Shown piece after piece: positions 7,493 to 16,745 of a DNA stretch of 64,000 bases. Source of the stretch: Chryseobacterium mulctrae (GTDB lineage Bacteria; Bacteroidota; Bacteroidia; Flavobacteriales; Weeksellaceae); contig NZ_VAJL01000001.1 in NCBI RefSeq assembly GCF_006175945.1, positions 2,356,001 through 2,420,000 of the forward strand, in the 5' to 3' direction. The translations under genes and the position numbers were made by a program. The notes below the pieces were generated by a model. The model saw only the letters and a list, made by a program, of their open reading frames with translations. It had not been told where the DNA came from and did no database searches. How positions within the stretch are numbered: the first letter of the stretch is position 1; each line of letters starts with the position of its first letter.

Positions 7493-8769
7493 TTGGTTTT
7501 GAATTTGTTAAAAGCCAAAATTCAAGCTTTAAATTTAATGAAAATCAACGTTTAGAAATCTCAAAAATACAGTCTGCTCAACCTGAATCTCAACCTCGAT
7601 ACGAAGTCGCAGATGTGTTGAATATTTTAGGTTCAAAACTAGAAAATTTAGGATTAAATTCCTGGCAATTAAGAACTTTATTTGCGTTAAAAAAGTGCCG
7701 TACATCGGCTTTGGGCGGTCATATTGACGCTTGTGACGAATGCGGAAATATCAGCATCAGCTACAACTCCTGCCGAAACCGGCACTGCCCGAAATGTCAG
7801 GGCAAAAACCGCGAAAAATGGATTGAAAACCGGGAAACCGAACTGCTTCCAGTGCCTTATTTTCACGTGGTTTTTACCGTTCCGGAAGTGCTGAACAAAA
7901 CCGCACTTCATGCTCCGAAAATGTTGTATGATATTTTATTTGAATCGGCTTGGGAAACGCTGCAAACCTTTGGTGAAAATCGAGGTTTAAAAATGGGAAT
8001 GATCGCTGTTTTGCATACTTGGGGACAGAATCTGAGTCTGCATCCGCATTTGCACTGCATCGTTCCGGGTGGCGGCGTGGATGAAAACGGAGTTTGGAAA
8101 AACATCAGAAGCGACGGTAATTTTTTGTTTCCTGTAAAGGCTTTGAGCAAAGTTTTCAGGGCTAAATTTTGTGAGAAACTGAAGGTTCGGTTATCATTAA
8201 AATGTAATAAAAATCAGACGGAAAATGATGAAAATCAATTTGAAAACCGAAAAAATGAAGCAGAAACTTATGAAAAACTCAGACAAAAACTTTGGGAAAA
8301 ACCTTGGGTAGTTTTCGCTAAAAAACCCTTTGGCAGCCCGAAATCTGTGGTGGAATATTTGGGAAGATATACGCACAAAATCGCGATCAGCAACCAGAGA
8401 ATCAGGAAAGTTGATGCTGAAAATGTAACGTTGGAGTACAAAGATTACCGCCAAAAAGGCATCAAAAAGCAGATGGTTTTGAGCCATGAGGAGTTTATCC
8501 GCCGTTTTGCGATGCATATTTTGCCGAAAAGATTTGTGAAAATCCGCCATTATGGTTTTTTCAGCAGCACGTGGAAACGAATGAACCTAAAAAATCTGCA
8601 ACAGAATTTAGGCATTGGGCCCAAAGGAAAACTTCCACCCAAAGCTTTTCAGGTGAAATGTAGTTGCTGCAAAGTTGGGAGTTTGGTAACGATTGCCACG
8701 TTCGATTTACGCGGTCCGCCAAGTTGGTTTTTGGAGATGAGCCAAAACTATGAAACGCCTAAAATCTAG
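7477..8769 (+). CDS. IS91-family transposase, copy 1
   Basis: A 430-residue protein with the N-terminal zinc finger (CDECGNISISYNSCRNRHCP then K-C-Q), the VVFTVP segment, the metal-binding HUH-like block HPHLHCIVPGGG, and the catalytic-tyrosine region VEYLGRYTHKIAISNQ. These are the hallmarks of Y2-transposase IS91 elements (rolling-circle transposition). It overlaps the tyrosine-recombinase gene by 16 bp, suggesting coupled translation. It differs from copy 2 at only a few positions, mostly near the C-terminus, so both are probably recent and functional. Confidence 0.9.
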   Translation: MQSEVVGFEFVKSQNSSFKFNENQRLEISKIQSAQPESQPRYEVADVLNILGSKLENLGLNSWQLRTLFALKKCRTSALGGHIDACDECGNISISYNSCRNRHCPKCQGKNREKWIENRETELLPVPYFHVVFTVPEVLNKTALHAPKMLYDILFESAWETLQTFGENRGLKMGMIAVLHTWGQNLSLHPHLHCIVPGGGVDENGVWKNIRSDGNFLFPVKALSKVFRAKFCEKLKVRLSLKCNKNQTENDENQFENRKNEAETYEKLRQKLWEKPWVVFAKKPFGSPKSVVEYLGRYTHKIAISNQRIRKVDAENVTLEYKDYRQKGIKKQMVLSHEEFIRRFAMHILPKRFVKIRHYGFFSSTWKRMNLKNLQQNLGIGPKGKLPPKAFQVKCSCCKVGSLVTIATFDLRGPPSWFLEMSQNYETPKI

Positions 8770-8990
8770 CATTTTGGGTAAGGGAATTTATGCCCAAAAG
8801 TAAAGGAAAACACGATAAAACCTGGAAAAACCACCAAATTCACCAACAAAAAAAGAGACCTTTCTGAAAGTCTCCTGTATATCTTTAAAATCCTTCGTCG
8901 GTAAACCCATAATGTTGAAAAAAGCTCCCGAAGCTTCCGTTCAACAGGGTTTTCATTGTTCGTGCTTCGCACGCAACGAAAACTTAGCTA

Positions 8991-9599
8991 TTAGCTGTAG
9001 TTTTTTGTTAACTTTCTTGCACTATCAGATGCAATAATTAATCCTCCGGCCAACATAATAATATCTTTTATGACTAGTCTGCCTGCTCCAGAAAGATAAG
9101 GGAAACCAAATTGTGGCGTAGGAAAATCTCCTCCTAAATTGGGAACATAAACTTCTGGAGTGGTGATAAGGAAGGATAATGTAACTAAGGACATCCCAAA
9201 GGTTAAAAGACCTCCAATCATACCGATTTTAGGAAACCAAATGCCTAATAATACAAATAAACCAATGATCCAAATTACTGTACCTAAACCATAAGCAAAT
9301 AAATAGGTTCCATTTTCTTGATGCCAATCTATATTTTTCTGAACGATTTTTCCTTCAGGATTTTTATGTAAAGTATATTCAGCAACGCTTTCTCCTTTTT
9401 CATTTAATGCAGTTTTGTCCGAATTGTTGTAGAAAAAACTCATCAATGGACTATTGGTAACAAACGGAACAATCCCTTCTGCTTCATAATGAAACGCTTT
9501 TAATCCTCCGATCCAAGCCATTACAACAAAGATGGAAATACGAATTAAATTGATAAAATTGGATTGTTGTGACGCTAAAAAAAATGCTAAACTTTTCAT
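8991..9599 (-). CDS. DUF417 (YkgB/RclC-like) inner-membrane protein
   Basis: About 202 residues from the ATG at 9599 (MKSLAFFLASQ); a longer frame to 9647 adds a non-conserved extension. The SNFINLIRISIFVVMAWIGG and LKAFHYEAEGIVPFVTNSPL blocks match DUF417, the family of E. coli YkgB/RclC, which is linked to reactive-chlorine stress. Four hydrophobic segments predict a polytopic membrane protein. An AraC-type regulator lies 80 bp upstream in the same orientation, as in the rcl locus, where an AraC-type regulator controls this gene. The stop codon TAA is formed by the last bases of the IS91-like element. Confidence 0.75.
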   Translation of the reverse strand: MKSLAFFLASQQSNFINLIRISIFVVMAWIGGLKAFHYEAEGIVPFVTNSPLMSFFYNNSDKTALNEKGESVAEYTLHKNPEGKIVQKNIDWHQENGTYLFAYGLGTVIWIIGLFVLLGIWFPKIGMIGGLLTFGMSLVTLSFLITTPEVYVPNLGGDFPTPQFGFPYLSGAGRLVIKDIIMLAGGLIIASDSARKLTKNYS

Positions 9600-9678
9600 T
9601 TTGTATAAATTAATGATGTTAGCAAATTTAGACCACTCGTGGCGCAATAAGAATAGATAAATCAGTGAATAACCTAGA

Positions 9679-10506
9679 CTATTTTGCCACGATGGAAATG
9701 CCTACATTTTTTCTGTATGAACTAGGAGAGATGCCAACATTCTTTTTAAAATAGCGACTGAAATAAAACTCATCCTCAAAATTCAATTCTTGCGCAATTT
9801 CTTTAATTGATTTATAAGTGAGATGAAGTAATTTTTTAGCTTCTAGAATTACACGTTCATTAACCAATTGTGAAGGTGATTTTGAAAACTGTTTCTTTAT
9901 TTTTTTGCTGAAAGCATCAGTTGATAACGAAAATTCAGACGCATAAAATGCCATACTCCTTTCAGTTTTGTAATGCTTTTCTACCAAATCTTGAAAATAA
10001 ACTAAGTCTTTATTCGGCAATTCATTTGGCTTTAAATTAACTAGATATTTAGATTTTTCTTTACTAGATATGGACAAGATTAATTGCAAATAGGATTTAA
10101 CAATCGAATCCGTAAATGGGCTTACTGTTTCATTTTGAATCTCATTATCCATTTTTTCAATTGTATTTACAATTTCATCATAATAGGATTTATTGATATT
10201 GAAAAAAGGTTTTTCATAAATATTATTGAATAGAATTCCGTTGCACGAAATCATATTTTTATGATATTCAATACAATAATAATCGCCGTGAAACTGAATT
10301 AATTTCAATTCTGTTTTATTAGCGTCAAGCCATTTAAATTGTTGGTTGGGAGTAAGAAATAAAATTGTAGAGCCAGAGCATACATATTGAGTCAAATTAA
10401 TTTCAAACTTTGCCGAACCATCAAATACTAAAATTTGGTAAAAAGGACAGTTTATTGGCTTTGAAAAGTTATGACTATTAGTGTTTTGTATGGTAATCTG
10501 GTTCAA
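9679..10506 (-). CDS. AraC-family transcriptional regulator
   Basis: A 275-residue protein with a C-terminal double helix-turn-helix typical of AraC/XylS (LTYKSIKEIAQELNFEDEFY then FSRYFKKNVGISPSSYR) and an N-terminal cupin-like sensory region (about residues 15-110). It probably regulates the DUF417 gene downstream. The upstream side is cut close by the IS1182 element, so its native promoter may be disturbed. Confidence 0.85.
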   Translation of the reverse strand: MNQITIQNTNSHNFSKPINCPFYQILVFDGSAKFEINLTQYVCSGSTILFLTPNQQFKWLDANKTELKLIQFHGDYYCIEYHKNMISCNGILFNNIYEKPFFNINKSYYDEIVNTIEKMDNEIQNETVSPFTDSIVKSYLQLILSISSKEKSKYLVNLKPNELPNKDLVYFQDLVEKHYKTERSMAFYASEFSLSTDAFSKKIKKQFSKSPSQLVNERVILEAKKLLHLTYKSIKEIAQELNFEDEFYFSRYFKKNVGISPSSYRKNVGISIVAK

Positions 10507-10593
10507 AAGTGACGTTCTTTAAAAATTACAGCTAACGTCAGTCTGTGAAAAAACCTCCGTTAATTACTTTCAAAAGTAGCAAAAACATTTCAA

Positions 10594-11508
10594 TTGTGGG
10601 AGATTAAATTCGTATCTTTAGTGATGCAGCATATTATTGGGGTCGCCCGCAATCAGATGATTTTTACGAGTTTAGAACAGAATATTCAGGATGATAGTCC
10701 GGTTCTTTTTATCGATGCTTTTGTAGAGAATATCGATTTACAAGCTTTGGGTTTCGAGCTTCAAACTTTGAAAACAGAAGGACGACCGAGTTACAGCACC
10801 AAAATATTTCTCAAAATCTATCTGTACGGCTACCTCAATGGCCTTCGCAGCTCGAGGAAACTGGAAAAAGAGTGTACTCGCAATATGGAACTGCAGTGGC
10901 TTTTGTACGGATTGATTCCGAATTATCACAGCATTTCAGACTTTAGAAAAGATAATCCTTCGGGCTTAAAAAAGCTGTTTAAGGTGTTTGTTTCATTCCT
11001 GAAAGATGTGGATCTGATTGCCTGCGAAACCATCGCCATAGATGGTACCAAAAGCAGAGCTCACAACAGCAAGAAAGCCAATTTTAATCAAAAGAAAATT
11101 GAGAAACATCTGGCGTATATTGAGGAGAAGTCACAAGAATATTTAGACCAGTTGGCCGAAAATGATGTACAAGAAAACAGCGAAAAAATTAACAATATTC
11201 AGCAGAAAATAGAACGTTTGAAAACCAACCGCATCAGGTACGAACTTCTGGAAGAAAAACTGAAAGTGAGCGGTGAGCCTCAAATCAGCATGACGGATGA
11301 AGATTCCAGGGCACTTTTGGTTCAGGGGCAGGTGGTGGAAGTGAGTTACAATATTCAGGCAGCGGTAGATGACAAACACAAACTTGTTGTGGCCACCCAC
11401 ACCATTAATCGCAATGACAGAAATGCTTTGGCAGCAATCGCAATAGAAGCGAAAGAAAATTTAGGAATAGAAACCTTCACCGCTTTGGTCGACAAAGGAT
11501 ATCATTAA
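10594..11508 (+). pseudogene. IS1182-family transposase, C-terminally truncated
   Basis: The 304-residue frame has the N-terminal IS1182 features (VLFIDAFVENIDLQALGFEL, then GLRSSRKLEKECTRNMELQW, SISDFRKDNP) and the start of the DDE domain (ETIAIDGTKSRAHNSKK). The family is usually near 500 residues; this copy stops after TFTALVDKGYH, before the last catalytic Glu. The true start is probably ATG 10624 or the internal one before IFTSLEQ. Confidence 0.8.
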
Positions 11509-11771
11509 AAAGACATTCCCCCAGCACTGACAATAATTAATTAATTTGCTATCGTATCATGTATCAGCGGTTCATTAAAAATTTTATATTTGTATAGGGA
11601 ATCGTTTTATACTCCTTTACACAAATTTTACATAGAAGGGTTAAAACTCGAATTGTTTTAACCCTTTATTTATAAATTATAAAACTATTGGGTATTTAAA
11701 TTATTGCTATCGTTTCAGTAAAATAAAAATAAAGTAATCTGCTTTTAGCATTCACAATAAATTCAAATACA
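11509..11771. other. intergenic gap after IS1182 remnant
   Basis: No coding sequence is seen. The gap holds one clear terminator (11638-11672) and AT-rich DNA in front of the tetR-type gene. ATCGTTTTATACT at 11601 weakly recalls the 16-bp motif but shares only its first eight bases plus scattered positions. Confidence 0.5.
11638..11672 (+). terminator. rho-independent terminator
   Basis: A 10-bp perfect stem GGGTTAAAAC/GTTTTAACCC with a 7-nt loop, followed by TTTATTTAT. It would stop plus-strand reading from the IS1182 remnant before the tetR-type gene. Confidence 0.8.
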
Positions 11772-12383
11772 ATGAGAAAAATTGTTCAGGGACCAATTAG
11801 GGATAAGGGAAAGACGAAACAAAGGCTATTAGATGCAGTCGGAAAAATTTTGAAAACAAAAGGGTATTCAGGATTGATGGTTAGTAAAATCGCAGCAGTT
11901 GCCGGTTATGACAAAAAACTTATTTATGAATATTTTGGAAGTACGGATAAACTTATTGATGAATACCTTAAATCAAAAGATTACTGGAATACTGCTGATG
12001 AAGAAACAGCCAATGTAGATATGAAAGTTCATGGAAATGAGTTGCTAAAATTGGCTTTACTTAGTCAATACAACGATTTAAGAAAAAATAAGGAACTTCA
12101 AAAACTTATTCTCTGGCAACTATCAGAAAATCGAACAGAAATAAAAAAGCTTTTTGAACAGAAAGAAAAATCCAGAGAAGCTTTATTTTTAAAATCACAT
12201 CAAAAATCTGAAGAATACAGAGCGATTATCGCTGTATTAGAAGCGGGAATTTACCATCTTAGTTTATGTGCATCTACAAATGGAAGTCATTTCTGCGGAA
12301 TAGATACAAAATCTGATGATGGAAGAAAAAAAATTGAAAAAGCAATTATAAATATTTTAGATTTTGCAGAAGAGAAGTTATGA
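11772..12383 (+). CDS. TetR/AcrR-family transcriptional regulator
   Basis: A 203-residue protein. The N-terminal HTH (KTKQRLLDAVGKILKTKGYS then MVSKIAAVAGYDKKLIYEYF) is the TetR signature; the C-terminal ligand-binding part is not specific to a subfamily I know. It stands alone between the IS1182 remnant and a cassette, with no obvious target gene; it may once have controlled a neighbour that has been lost. It is one of the few plus-strand genes in the array region. Confidence 0.85.
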   Translation: MRKIVQGPIRDKGKTKQRLLDAVGKILKTKGYSGLMVSKIAAVAGYDKKLIYEYFGSTDKLIDEYLKSKDYWNTADEETANVDMKVHGNELLKLALLSQYNDLRKNKELQKLILWQLSENRTEIKKLFEQKEKSREALFLKSHQKSEEYRAIIAVLEAGIYHLSLCASTNGSHFCGIDTKSDDGRKKIEKAIINILDFAEEKL

Positions 12384-12408
12384 TTACTACAGTTTTTAAG
12401 AAAAAAAT

Positions 12409-12424
12409 ATCGTTTTTTGAGATT
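12409..12424 (+). repeat. 16-bp cassette motif, copy 5 (exact)
   Basis: ATCGTTTTTTGAGATT, left boundary of the second 272-bp unit, 26 bp after the stop of the tetR-type gene. Confidence 0.9.
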
Positions 12425-12436
12425 GCAAATGCAGTA

Positions 12437-12646
12437 TTATTTATCTTTTAATTTCGAAAAATAATGGTTTGCTATATTAACACTTCCAGAGATTACTAGA
12501 CCTCTTATAATTGACCAGAACAATATTTCGTTTAATTTACTTGCCGTGTAATTAGTATCATCATAGAAGTTAATTTCCATTAGAAATATAATTACCGTTA
12601 TTATAAGCGCACCTAATAAAATTTTTTCTATTCTTCGTGAGTCCAT
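12437..12646 (-). CDS. small membrane protein, cassette copy 2 of 3
   Basis: Same 69-residue protein as at 1868-2077. On its right the unit-specific sequence ends at gctaatgtAT (12682), 272 bp after the motif start as in the other two copies. Here no good motif follows; the next bases are a truncated cytolysin gene. Confidence 0.7.
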   Translation of the reverse strand: MDSRRIEKILLGALIITVIIFLMEINFYDDTNYTASKLNEILFWSIIRGLVISGSVNIANHYFSKLKDK

Positions 12647-12680
12647 ATTATAAGTTTATTTACTATTCCTGAGCTAATGT

Positions 12681-12696
12681 ATTGGTTAATGATACA
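12681..12696 (+). repeat. motif-like secondary site at cassette boundary
   Basis: ATTGGTTAATGATACA sits exactly where the motif is found in the other two copies of the 272-bp unit and matches it (ACT variant) at about 10 of 16 positions, including AT-G and TGA. I infer a secondary recombination site inside the cytolysin gene. Confidence 0.4.
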
Positions 12697-13182
12697 AATA
12701 TTGATACCGGTGGTGTTGAACCTGTATATGTTAGTTCTATTTCTTACGGAAGAATGGGAGTTCTCTCTATTGAAACTAATGAATTGACAGAGACAGCACG
12801 TACAATCCTGAATGAAAGTTTCAGCAAACTTTTCGTTAATGGTGAAAGTACTTTGACTCAGGAAGAAAGAAACTTCCTTGATGGTGCAGATTTTAATCTA
12901 TATTTAATCGGTGGTAATGGTGTGACGGCTGTCCAGTCTTTCCAGGGGTATCAATCATTTGTAAATCATGTAGCTAAAGGAACATTTTCTAAAAGTCAGC
13001 CTGGAGTGCCAATTTTTTGTTCTTACTCATATCTGAATGATAACTCACAGGTAAAAACAACATTTAAGTATGATATTAGAAAACCACCTGTTTATGTACG
13101 AATGGTTCACGATAATATAGTTAGTAGCGGACGCAATAAAAATGTAGATCTCAGATTAAACTTCAAGCCGCAGCCAAACTAA
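12682..13182 (+). pseudogene. cholesterol-dependent-cytolysin-like protein, N-terminally truncated
   Basis: The 166-residue frame matches the domain 1-3 region of thiol-activated cytolysins: YVSSISYGRMGVLSIETN corresponds to the SVTYGR-x-x-x-L-K-x-E-T block, FNLYLIGGNGV to the VIxGG block, and QPGVPIFCSYSYLNDNSQV to HPG-x-PI-x-Y-T-x-x-F-L-x-D-N. The usual first 200 or so residues are missing and the frame opens (TTG) exactly at the cassette boundary at 12682. There is no domain 4 with the Trp-rich undecapeptide, as in the CDC-like proteins of Bacteroidota such as Elizabethkingia. It could no longer form pores unaided. Confidence 0.7.
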
Positions 13183-13183
13183 T

Positions 13184-13477
13184 ATGATTGCTCCCCCAAG
13201 TATTAAGTTTGTCATTGAGAAAAAATTAAAAAAAGGAGTTAAAGGTGGAGGGCCTACATCTAATAGCTGGAATTACACAGAAACCACAGAACAGATTACC
13301 CTTCAAAACGCAGGGTTAAATACTGGCATGAGCATTCCGAATCAACCTCTTACGAGAGTGGAGGGTGTTTGTGTACCTAGAGGAAGATTTCCTTGTGAAT
13401 TTGTTTCAAATTATACTGAGAATTATACGTATAGACTTCTTCCAAGCAATAACAATACATTTATTATAATTGACTAA
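13184..13477 (+). CDS. hypothetical protein next to the cytolysin remnant
   Basis: A 97-residue frame whose ATG follows the upstream stop by one base, so it is translationally linked to the cytolysin remnant. It has no signal peptide, is rich in Asn and Thr, and has two Cys (EGVCVPRGRFPCEF). I do not recognise it. It could be a displaced C-terminal part of the cytolysin-like protein or a small partner. Ten bases separate it from the lipoprotein gene, suggesting one operon. Confidence 0.5.
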   Translation: MIAPPSIKFVIEKKLKKGVKGGGPTSNSWNYTETTEQITLQNAGLNTGMSIPNQPLTRVEGVCVPRGRFPCEFVSNYTENYTYRLLPSNNNTFIIID

Positions 13478-13486
13478 TTTTGTGTC

Positions 13487-14086
13487 ATGAAATTATTTAC
13501 ATACATAATTCTTGCAGCATTAACATGTATTGCATGCGAAAATGAGGGTCAGGTCGAAACTACAACCACTACACCAGTATCTTCCACAAAATACAGCATG
13601 AATTTTAAAACTTATACTGTAAACAATGTAAATCTATTTAAAGGTCCATCTGGAAATTCGATAACTGCTGATGAAAGCTATATTCAAAATTACTGGTCAC
13701 TTTATAAGGAGTCTTCTTGGAAAAAAGTAGAACTTGATCTTGAAAATATGACTGTAAAACTCGTCGCTGATAATGCGTCTGATTTGAAATATAACATCTC
13801 AATTAAGCAAGATTCTGTCTTTATCAAAGAAAATAGCAATACTGAATATTTTGGAAATTTTGATAAATCGACATCATCTTTAAAACTAAAAAGAGTTTTT
13901 AAATATATAAAAAAGGCTCCGGCAGATAGCTCTCAAGCATTGTTTATTTCAAAAACAACAGGTTTTGGAATTGCTAATTACAATAATATTTTTCCGTCAT
14001 CCACTTTTAGTGGTCCGGGAAATATGACAAACAGCGGAGATGAAGTGTTTTGGGCTAATATAACGTATAATTATAGTTCAAACTAA
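13487..14086 (+). CDS. lipoprotein of unknown function
   Basis: A 199-residue protein with a type II signal sequence and lipobox (KLFTYIILAALTCIAC, Cys at about residue 17), then a Thr-rich linker. It is likely anchored in the outer or inner membrane. No domain is recognised. It is last in the short plus-strand group with the cytolysin remnant and ends 45 bp before a strong terminator, so the three genes form a unit. Confidence 0.65.
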   Translation: MKLFTYIILAALTCIACENEGQVETTTTTPVSSTKYSMNFKTYTVNNVNLFKGPSGNSITADESYIQNYWSLYKESSWKKVELDLENMTVKLVADNASDLKYNISIKQDSVFIKENSNTEYFGNFDKSTSSLKLKRVFKYIKKAPADSSQALFISKTTGFGIANYNNIFPSSTFSGPGNMTNSGDEVFWANITYNYSSN

Positions 14087-14130
14087 ATACAATTGTTCAG
14101 TCATAAATAGGTTTTGATTATTAACAAAAA

Positions 14131-14160
14131 ACCGTTCTCGATTGAGAACGGTTTTATTTT
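14131..14160 (+). terminator. rho-independent terminator
   Basis: A 9-bp perfect stem ACCGTTCTC/GAGAACGGT with a 4-nt loop, followed by TTTATTTT. It ends the cytolysin-remnant/lipoprotein transcript. Confidence 0.85.
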
Positions 14161-14483
14161 GTAAGAAAGATTTTTCTGATTAAAATAGCTATGTGAATTC
14201 AATAAGCTTACTCTATTCATTTTTTTTAAATTTCAGTTTATGTTAATTGACATACCTAAAGATTTTGTATGAGGAAAATTAAAGTAAATGAAAAAAAATT
14301 TTATTTTGCTATCCTTTTTCAGTGCAAATTTAACAGTAAAAGATTCATTGAGATTGGGAATACCTTGTAGATACTTCGCTTTTGTCACGAAAGGATTTAG
14401 CTTTCTGAAAAATAATAGTGGTTCTGAGTTAACAGTAAATTTAGTTTTTCATGGTGTAAAAATTAATTATTTTTATAATTCGT
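14161..14483. other. intergenic gap, no convincing gene
   Basis: AT-rich DNA between the plus-strand terminator and the minus-strand lipoprotein gene. A 73-codon plus-strand frame beginning at 14288 overlaps the end of the latter and has no family-like features. Confidence 0.5.
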
Positions 14484-14837
14484 TTATTTGTCCACAGTTT
14501 GATGTATAGAATCAAGAGACTTTTGAGATACCTGTGTGACAATGTTTTTTCGGTCTTCATCTAAAACCCGAAAGCTTATGATTATCCGGCGTGCCATCTC
14601 GCCATTAAAATCTTCTGCATCAATTTGTTTTGATATATAACTTTTGTAACCTTAATAATAGGCTTCATCTACATTTTTGGCAGTAATTTCCTCTGATAAA
14701 GTTTGGTAATCGTCACCCATCATATCTGACCAGGTATTTTGCCGGACCTCGATGGTGTATTTTTTAGGGAGATTAGGTTTGTTGCAGGAGAATAGAAACC
14801 CGAACAGCAAGGCATAGAATAAAATAAAATTTTTCAC
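14484..14837 (-). pseudogene. small lipoprotein with an in-frame stop
   Basis: The ATG at 14837 starts a lipoprotein signal (KNFILFYALLFGFLFSCNKP, Cys at about 18). The frame stops at TAA 14652-14654 after EAYY, but the same frame stays open beyond it to 14484 with normal composition (GYKSYISKQIDAEDFNGEMA then RRIIISFRVLDEDRKNIV). The full product would be 117 codons with one premature stop. Either this is a recent pseudogene or the short 61-residue form is made. It lies 21 bp behind 14859-15080 and is probably in one operon with it. Confidence 0.6.
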
Positions 14838-14858
14838 GGTTTGAAATTTTAAAATTGA

Positions 14859-15080
14859 TTAATCCATAATGTCATTAAAATTATCAAGGTCTTCCTGATC
14901 GAGCCAGTATTTATCTGTGATGGGTATTGTTTTAGCTGTTCCGTCCATGTAAATTATATTCACAGACAATAATTTCAGTGTTTCAATAACATCTGTCAAC
15001 CAAACATTATCGAACGACCATTTTCCTGTTCCAAGACTTTCGACGGGACCAATTCCTTTCCTGCTAACATTTGCGCCCAC
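14859..15080 (-). CDS. hypothetical protein, 5' end unclear
   Basis: A 73-residue frame from a GTG at 15080. Coding-like sequence in the same frame continues upstream (KYITFNFFGKNPVDDRVGAN) right through to the 16-bp motif at 15130 with no ATG, so either an unusual start is used or the gene's 5' part was lost when the motif became its boundary. The product is acidic at its C-terminus (DQEDLDNFNDIMD). Family not recognised. Confidence 0.5.
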   Translation of the reverse strand: MGANVSRKGIGPVESLGTGKWSFDNVWLTDVIETLKLLSVNIIYMDGTAKTIPITDKYWLDQEDLDNFNDIMD

Positions 15081-15129
15081 TCTATCATCTACAGGATTTT
15101 TACCGAAGAAATTAAACGTTATATATTTT

Positions 15130-15145
15130 ATCGTTTTTTGAGATT
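15130..15145 (+). repeat. 16-bp cassette motif, copy 6 (exact)
   Basis: ATCGTTTTTTGAGATT. It abuts coding-like sequence of the 14859 gene on its left; on its right, 81 bp away, is the stop of the next minus-strand lipoprotein gene. Confidence 0.9.
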
Positions 15146-15226
15146 TAATTTAATCTCATCTAACACTAAAACTAAATATTTGAAAAAGAAAAACTAGTAT
15201 GTATGATTAAAATTCACCTAATTGAT

Positions 15227-15655
15227 TTAATCAACAACTATTTTATAATACCCATTATCAACAGATGAAGGTATATTTTCTATAGTTAATTCATTAATTT
15301 CATAACCATCACAATCGCCCGTTAGTTGATTAGATGATATTTTAAAATTAAAAGTTCTTATAGGATCCGAGGTTAGATAAACATTGTAATTTCGCGTACC
15401 ATCAAATAAACCTACATTTTTTAATAAAATCTTTTTATCATCACGAACTTCCACATTAATTCCAGCAAAATTTCCATTTCCATTATCCTGCTGTACAACA
15501 ATGTTGCTACTGGTAAGCACTCCGTTTTGAATCAGATTTTCGCCTGAAGAATTTACAAATTCAAAAACTGTAGGTTCAGGGACGGTATAACAATCGTCTT
15601 TGCAGTTTTGTAAGAACAGAGTACTTGCAACTATAAGAGCTATTGATTTTTTCAT
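15227..15655 (-). CDS. lipoprotein of unknown function
   Basis: A 142-residue protein with a type II signal sequence (KKSIALIVASTLFLQNC, Cys at about residue 18). The mature part is beta-rich with a Cys pair (KDDCYTVPEP and GDCDGYEIN). No family recognised. It is the sole gene of its interval: motif at 15130 on the left and the motif's surviving ATCG at 15795 on the right. A TACTTTTG box on the minus strand at about 15786-15793 could serve as its -7 element. Confidence 0.65.
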   Translation of the reverse strand: MKKSIALIVASTLFLQNCKDDCYTVPEPTVFEFVNSSGENLIQNGVLTSSNIVVQQDNGNGNFAGINVEVRDDKKILLKNVGLFDGTRNYNVYLTSDPIRTFNFKISSNQLTGDCDGYEINELTIENIPSSVDNGYYKIVVD

Positions 15656-15764
15656 AAAAATTAAAAATGTGATCTAAATTTAAAACTCCAAAAATATTGA
15701 ATTATTTTGATGTGAATGGAAAAAAATTTTGAGCTGCGGAACTTAATTGACACTTAGTTAATGA

Positions 15765-16661
<897 letters not shown>

Positions 16662-16745
16662 AAATATGAATATTAATAGTAGCACGAAAAATTTGAAGGC
16701 AGCCTTGATAATTAATGGGTTAAAAAAAATTATTAGTTGTGGTAA

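Larger units (their letters stand above)
6468..8993 (+). mobile_element. IS91-like element, copy 1, with accessory tyrosine recombinase
   Basis: A 2526-bp unit starting TTGAACTAAACC and ending TTAGCTATTA. It holds a tyrosine recombinase gene overlapping an IS91-type transposase gene. Near the right end is a subterminal hairpin (GTTTTC..GTTCGTGC, TTC loop, GCACGCAACGAAAAC; 8952-8986) that fits an IS91 oriIS. A second hairpin lies at 8855-8874. The element at 31574-34099 has exactly the same length and nearly the same sequence. IS91 elements move by rolling-circle transposition without target duplication, and none is visible. The stop codon of the neighbouring DUF417 gene overlaps the last bases. 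Confidence 0.85.

Noticed and set aside
14288..14509. 73-codon plus-strand gene
   Set aside because: No family features, overlaps the end of a minus-strand lipoprotein gene, and lies after a strong terminator.
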